From: Stenotrophomonas oahuensis
Lineage (GTDB): Bacteria; Pseudomonadota; Gammaproteobacteria; Xanthomonadales; Xanthomonadaceae
Assembly: GCF_031834595.1 (NCBI RefSeq)
Contig: NZ_CP115541.1
Coordinates: 4,086,501-4,150,500, forward strand
Length of the DNA: 64,000 nt
Direction: 5' to 3'
Below, one piece after another: positions 59,945 through 64,000 of the stretch; position 1 is the first letter of the stretch, and every line of letters starts with the position of its first letter. Both the position numbers and the translations under genes were made by a program. The notes under the pieces are model-generated. The model made no database searches. It was not told the origin of the DNA and worked only from the letters and a program-made list of their open reading frames with translations.

Positions 59945-60286
59945 TCATGCCACGGAAGATTTTGTCATCACGGCATCAAATGCAGCGAAATCATCAAGAG
60001 AATGCGGCCTCACCACGCGCGCCCGTTCTTCGCCATCGCACAGCAGAATCAGCGTGGGCCACAGCTTCACCGTAAACGAGCGGCCCAGTGGCCGCCCTTT
60101 GCCGTCTTCGACTTTGTGGTGGGTGACGGCATGCTGCTCCACCCACGCTTTCACCGAGGGTTGCGCGCCCTGGCAGTGCCCGCACCAGTCAGTGCCGAAT
60201 TCAATGACATGCCAGCCGCGCAGCGCATCGACCGCACTGCGCAGCGGCTCAGGTTCACCGTTTTCAAAGCGGCTCACGTAACCCAT
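59945..60286 (-). CDS. Thioredoxin family protein
   Basis: A 113-residue cytosolic thioredoxin-fold protein. The active site is WCGHC (in FGTDWCGHCQGAQPSV), and the cis-proline is in LWPTLILLCDG. Length and order of strands are those of a minimal thioredoxin with no signal peptide. ATG 60286 lies three bases after the stop of the upstream gene, so both are one transcript. The WCGHC variant suggests a disulfide-isomerase-like potential. Its partner reductase is not in the window. Confidence 0.93.
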   Translation of the reverse strand: MGYVSRFENGEPEPLRSAVDALRGWHVIEFGTDWCGHCQGAQPSVKAWVEQHAVTHHKVEDGKGRPLGRSFTVKLWPTLILLCDGEERARVVRPHSLDDFAAFDAVMTKSSVA

Positions 60287-60289
60287 GAC

Positions 60290-60703
60290 TTACGCAGCCA
60301 GTGCGCGCTGGATGTCTTCCAGTGGCGCGTTGGTGTAATCCTTGGCCAGATCGAACAGCAGCCGCGATTCCACCTCTTTGTGCAGCTGCGGACGAATGCG
60401 CCCCAGCGTCTGCGGGTCAGCCACCAGAATCAGATGCGAGTAGCGGTTGTTGAGCGCTTCGGAGTTCAACTGCTCCGCCAGCTGCTTTGCAAATGTCGCT
60501 TCATTGAGCTGGGAGATGCTCATGTCTTTCGGCACGGCACCCGACGGCCCCTGCCCGGACACCCCTTGTTCGCTCACATCCTGCACCTGCAGCTGATCAT
60601 CCTGGCGCAGCTGCAGCGTACGGCCGTCACCCACATTGGTGAATACACGTGCCGAACCGCCATCAGCCACAACGATGAGGGTACCTTCGGGAATCTTCTG
60701 CAT
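60290..60703 (-). CDS. Host-attachment family protein
   Basis: A 137-residue protein of the family annotated as required for attachment to host cells (PF10116 type). Typical features are LIVVADGGSARVF near the N-terminus, ISQLNEATFAKQLAEQLN in the middle, and YSHLILVADPQTLGRIRPQLHKEVESRL at the end; the overall fold resembles eRF1/baeRF-like domains. ATG 60703 has AGGAGA. It is followed by the thioredoxin gene after a three-base gap. No signal peptide is present, so the annotation name probably reflects an indirect phenotype. Confidence 0.9.
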   Translation of the reverse strand: MQKIPEGTLIVVADGGSARVFTNVGDGRTLQLRQDDQLQVQDVSEQGVSGQGPSGAVPKDMSISQLNEATFAKQLAEQLNSEALNNRYSHLILVADPQTLGRIRPQLHKEVESRLLFDLAKDYTNAPLEDIQRALAA

Positions 60704-60859
60704 GGGGGTCTCCTGTTTCGTGAGCGTATCGAATGTTGCGCCTGCAGGTTAGGTGAGGCGATGTAAGCACCGTGCATACGGATGTGTGCAGGTTGTATGC
60801 GGCACGGCGCTGCGGCGCTGCGATTACATGCACCGCGCTCGCCTGATTGCATACAATCC

Positions 60860-60884
60860 GTAGAGCCACGCCATGCGTGGCTGC
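60860..60884. repeat. GTAG-type REP unit
   Basis: GTAGAGCCACGCCATGCGTG closes an 8-bp perfect stem (AGCCACGC with GCGTGGCT). It is in the 687-base gene-free stretch 60704-61390. Confidence 0.75.
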
Positions 60885-60963
60885 TGTTGGATTCGGGCGA
60901 ACAGCCCTCGGTTCACGGCATCCCTGGTCTGGCGGCTCGGGGCGGGCGTTCCGGGGGACGCTG

Positions 60964-61248
60964 CAAGTACGTCCATGTAAGCTCGATCGCCGCATCCATG
61001 CGGCTCACGCCCCCTCCAGCCCACCCCGAGCCACCATCGACAGAGTGTCGGTGGCCAACGAACGTCAAAATCAACGGCAGCCCCGATCCATTGTCATGCG
61101 TTACCGGGTGTTGGACGTTTCACGGTCGTCGTCTGTCGACCGACGCTAGCGGCCGCGTCGCGCGATCTGTCGGGGCGGCCGTCGGGTAGCCCCCGGAGGG
61201 ACACTCCACGGCATGGATGCCGTGGAGTAGCCTACATGGACGTACTTG
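60964..61248. repeat. Widely spaced inverted repeat
   Basis: CAAGTACGTCCATGTA at 60964-60979 is repeated exactly in inverted orientation at 61233-61248. Weaker similarity extends about 30 bases further on each side, including a CGGCATCCATGCCG-like stem. No coding sequence is supported in the 250 bases between them. Confidence 0.7.
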
Positions 61249-61390
61249 CGGCGTGTCCCGGAGCGGGGCTGCCCGATGGCCGCCCCAGCACGTATGAATC
61301 GAGACGCTGCTCTTCGCGACAAGCATGAACGAAGCGCTGAACCCGTTAAATCGTCATTCCAGTGTAAAATTCACGGTTTTGACCGGAACC

Positions 61391-62059
61391 ATGGCGAAGA
61401 AGCCTCAACCGCCTGTCCCCGGCCCGCCCTTCATCCGATTGCTGGCGGCGCTGGCCGACCGCAATGCCCCGCGTACCAGCCCTGATCTGGCCGATCGGCT
61501 CAGCCAGTGGATCGACTGGACCCGTGCCGTGGCCCTGTCGCGTGCCTTGGACGGCCGCCTGCCGGCTGCCGCTGAAGCTGAACCCGGCCCGGTTGAACCC
61601 CTGCTTGCCGAATGCCAGCGGGTGCGTGACAGCCTGGGCCAGGCCATCCAGAAGCCCCCCGTGCCCGGCAAACCCGAACCACGCGAGACCATGGCCTGGC
61701 GGACCCGCTGCCTGAACCACCAGCGCGCCATGCTCAGTGCCAGCGGCCGCCTGCGTGGCCTGCTGCGTGACCGGCTCAGCGCCCTGCCCGACGACCGCGC
61801 CCGCCTCGCCGAGGTCGATGCCGTCATGGAACAGGCCCTCAGCCCCCGCGAGCACAGCCTGCTCGCCGCCGTGCCCGCCCTGCTCGGCACCCACTTTGAA
61901 CGCCTGCGCGACGCCGCCAGCGCCGATGACACCGACGACGGTGCCGATCCCGCCTGGCTGCAGTTGTTCAGGACCGACATGCAGAACGTGCTCCTGGCCG
62001 AACTGGATGTCCGTTTCCACCCCATCGACGGCCTGCTTGCAGCCCTGCGCGCCCACTGA
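61391..62059 (+). CDS. DUF3348 family protein
   Basis: A 222-residue cytosolic protein of the DUF3348 family: FIRLLAALADRNAPRTSPDLADRLSQWIDWTRAVALS is the conserved N-terminal signature, and the C-terminus has LLGTHFERLR and WLQLFRTDMQNVLLAELDVRFHPIDGLLAAL. ATG 61391 begins MAKKPQPPVPG; the frame is open to 61325, but the upstream residues are not typical. It is followed after 13 bases by a DUF802 gene. This pair, usually with an OmpA/MotB-like and a DUF2894 gene, is conserved in Xanthomonadaceae and pseudomonads. Function is unknown; a cytosolic accessory to the membrane channel is plausible. Confidence 0.9.
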   Translation: MAKKPQPPVPGPPFIRLLAALADRNAPRTSPDLADRLSQWIDWTRAVALSRALDGRLPAAAEAEPGPVEPLLAECQRVRDSLGQAIQKPPVPGKPEPRETMAWRTRCLNHQRAMLSASGRLRGLLRDRLSALPDDRARLAEVDAVMEQALSPREHSLLAAVPALLGTHFERLRDAASADDTDDGADPAWLQLFRTDMQNVLLAELDVRFHPIDGLLAALRAH

Positions 62060-62072
62060 ATCCGTAGCCCCT

Positions 62073-64000
62073 ATGTCCAGAACCGCTCTTCATCTTGTTG
62101 TCTTCCTCGCCGGCCTGCTGGCCGTGTGCTGGATCGGGGCCGGCTACATCGGCCATAACGCCGTTGGCGTTGGCGTCGCCCTGGTGATCGCCGCTGGCTA
62201 CGTCGCCGGTGCGCTCGAACTGCGTCGCTACCGCGCCGACACCGCCGCCCTGGAGCAGGCCGTCGCCGCTGCCGAGACTGCCCCGGTCAACCTCGCCGAG
62301 TGGCTGCAGCAGGTGCCCGCCACCCTGCGCAACGCGGTCCGCCTGCGCGTCGAAGGCGAGCGCACCGCCCTGCCCGCGCCCACCCTCACCCCCTATCTGG
62401 TCGGGCTGCTGGTTCTGCTGGGCATGCTCGGCACTCTGCTCGGCATGATGGCCACCCTGCGCGGCACCGGCCTGGCGCTGGAAAGCGCCACCGACCTGCA
62501 GGCCATCCGTGGCTCGCTTGGCGCACCGGTCGAGGGCCTGGCCGTCGCCTTCGGCACCTCCATCGCCGGTGTTGCCACCTCGGCCATGCTCGGCCTGCTG
62601 TCGGCACTGAGCCGCCGCGAGCGCCTGGGCGTGGTGCAGCAGCTCGACACCCGCATTGCCACCACCCTGCACGTGCATTCGCAGAGCTGGCAGCGCGCTG
62701 AAACTTTCCGCCTGCTGCAGGCCCAGGCCGGACTGCTGCCGGCCCTGGTGGAGCGGCTGGAAGCAGTGAGCACCGCGATCAAGCAGCACAGCGGCAGCAC
62801 CGGCGAGCGCCTGCTCAGCAGCCAGCAGTCGTTCCATCAGTCGGCCGAGCGGAGCCAGCAGCAACTGGCCAGCGCCCTGCAGCAGACCCTGCAGGACGGC
62901 GTGGCGCAGAGCGCGCGTGCCGTCGGCGAAGCGCTGCAGCCGCTGATGGCGCAGACCCTGGCGGGGCTGAGCGAGCAGAGCACGCAGCTGCAGCACAGCG
63001 TGCGCGATGCGGTGCAGGCGCAGCTGGGCGCACTCAGCAGCGGTTTCGAACAGAGCCAGACCCACACCCGCGAGACCTGGAGCAGCGCCCTTCGCGACCA
63101 GCAGCAGGCCCATGCCCAGCTCGCCGGCGACCTGCGCAGCACGCTGGAAGGCTTCAGCACTGCCCAGGGCGAGCACAGCCGCCAGCTTCTCGACGCGGTG
63201 GCCGCGCGCCTGGACGACACCGCCGCGCAGTGGAACAACGCGCAGCAGGTCCAGCAGCAGACCCATGCCGCGCTGATCGAACAACTGCGCGAGGCACTGC
63301 ACACCACACAGTCCGAGCAGAACGCTCACGCCACCGCGCTGGTGGATGCCCTGGCCGCGCACATGCAGTCCAGCGCCGACACCTCGGCACAGGCGTGGCG
63401 TGACACCCTGGCCAGCCAGCAGAGCGTCAACGCCGAACTGGCCGAGCGCAACCAGCAGGCCCTGGTCAGCGCCACCGCCAGCTTCGACAGCCACGCCCGC
63501 GCCCTGGTGGATGGCCTGCAATCGGCCCACACCGGCCTGCAGGACACCCTGGAAGCGCGCGATGCGCAGCGTCTGGACACCTGGCGCGACGCATTCGCCC
63601 GCCTGTCCGAACAGCTGGGCCAGCAGTGGGAAACCAATGGTGCGCAGGTCGCGGCCAGCCAGCAGGCGGTCTGCGAGACGCTGGCCAGCACCGCGCACCA
63701 GATAGGCACCCAGGCGCAGGATCACGCGCGCGAAACCATTGCCGAGATCTCGCGTCTGGTGACCCTGGCATCGGAAGCACCGAAGGCCGCCGCCGACGTG
63801 GTCGCCGAACTGCGCCAGAAGCTGTCCGACAGCATGGTCCGCGACACCGCCATGCTGGAAGAACGCACGCGCCTGCTGGGCACGCTGGAAACCCTGCTGG
63901 ACGCGGTCAATCACGCCAGCACCGAACAGCGCACCGCCGTGGACGCGCTGGTCAGCACCTCGGCCGAGCTGCTGGAACGCGTCGGCACCCGCTTTGGCGA
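62073..64000 (+). CDS. DUF802 family MotA/ExbB-like membrane protein, 3' end beyond window
   Basis: The frame from ATG 62073 is open to the end of the window (over 640 codons). Two N-terminal helices (HLVVFLAGLLAVCWIGAGYI and VGVGVALVIAAGYVAGA), then a ~55-residue cytosolic segment, then two more helices, LTPYLVGLLVLLGMLGTLLG and VEGLAVAFGTSIAGVATSAM. The latter pair matches the MotA/TolQ/ExbB proton-channel layout. After residue ~190 a very long Gln/Ala/Ser-rich heptad-like region (LLSSQQSFHQSAERSQQQLA, REALHTTQSEQNAHATALVD) continues to the window edge. Downstream an OmpA/MotB-like partner is expected. This build, channel plus long cytosolic tail, recalls ZorA. Confidence 0.88.
   Translation, partial: MSRTALHLVVFLAGLLAVCWIGAGYIGHNAVGVGVALVIAAGYVAGALELRRYRADTAALEQAVAAAETAPVNLAEWLQQVPATLRNAVRLRVEGERTALPAPTLTPYLVGLLVLLGMLGTLLGMMATLRGTGLALESATDLQAIRGSLGAPVEGLAVAFGTSIAGVATSAMLGLLSALSRRERLGVVQQLDTRIATTLHVHSQSWQRAETFRLLQAQAGLLPALVERLEAVSTAIKQHSGSTGERLLSSQQSFHQSAERSQQQLASALQQTLQDGVAQSARAVGEALQPLMAQTLAGLSEQSTQLQHSVRDAVQAQLGALSSGFEQSQTHTRETWSSALRDQQQAHAQLAGDLRSTLEGFSTAQGEHSRQLLDAVAARLDDTAAQWNNAQQVQQQTHAALIEQLREALHTTQSEQNAHATALVDALAAHMQSSADTSAQAWRDTLASQQSVNAELAERNQQALVSATASFDSHARALVDGLQSAHTGLQDTLEARDAQRLDTWRDAFARLSEQLGQQWETNGAQVAASQQAVCETLASTAHQIGTQAQDHARETIAEISRLVTLASEAPKAAADVVAELRQKLSDSMVRDTAMLEERTRLLGTLETLLDAVNHASTEQRTAVDALVSTSAELLERVGTRFG

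Noticed and set aside
61968..63914. 648-codon minus-strand frame
   Set aside because: It is antisense to the DUF802 gene, which has membrane helices and the MotA-like motif and is in operon with DUF3348.

Overview
The window is GC-rich, densely packed chromosomal DNA that most likely comes from Stenotrophomonas or a close relative in the Xanthomonadaceae. The main reason is the many short palindromes that begin with GTAG and read GTAGAGCCGGGCTTGCCCGGC or a variant. These match the SMAG family of REP-like elements described in Stenotrophomonas maltophilia. Gene families such as the DUF3348-DUF802 pair, the GH92 mannosidase and the trimeric adhesin fit this placement. The sequence is cut at both ends, inside a desaturase gene (left) and a DUF802 gene (right).

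Layout. 1-6376: a tightly coupled seven-gene lipid-modification operon (desaturase, FAD oxidoreductase, DUF1365, cyclopropane synthase, DUF1295, a second methyltransferase, lipocalin). 6377-8788: small orphan genes, structured non-coding DNA and copies of a ~145-bp inverted-repeat element. 8789-16362: arylsulfatase, small membrane protein, zinc alcohol dehydrogenase, a lipoprotein and a CadC-like TPR regulator. 16426-37875: an 'exoprotein island' read leftwards. It has a giant 3778-residue DUF11/OmpA protein, a coupled outer-membrane barrel protein and a small DUF11 protein, then a trimeric autotransporter, a subtilisin-like protease and a coupled candidate protease inhibitor.

38103-54200 is the most unusual part. 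A compact class II lanthipeptide locus (38820-42019) encodes a precursor with a double-glycine leader and an 18-residue core with four Cys, followed by LanM. A 15-bp hairpin lies between the two genes. Downstream, a block made of the lanM 3' end, SMAG repeats and a sorbosone dehydrogenase-like gene occurs twice, about 10 kb apart. The left copy has an intact lanM and a truncated dehydrogenase. The right copy has only the last ~70 codons of lanM and an intact dehydrogenase. Between the copies sit gene debris and a horizontally acquired-looking module: a two-gene split RHS/YD system with signal peptides, a C-terminal YwqJ-like deaminase toxin, a candidate immunity gene and a small lipoprotein.

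54360-64000 is ordinary: MFS transporters, GH92 glycosidase, thioredoxin/host-attachment pair, and the start of a DUF3348-DUF802 operon whose second protein has a MotA/ExbB-like channel layout and a long coiled-coil-like tail. Several genes in the window use the TAG inside a SMAG repeat as their stop codon.
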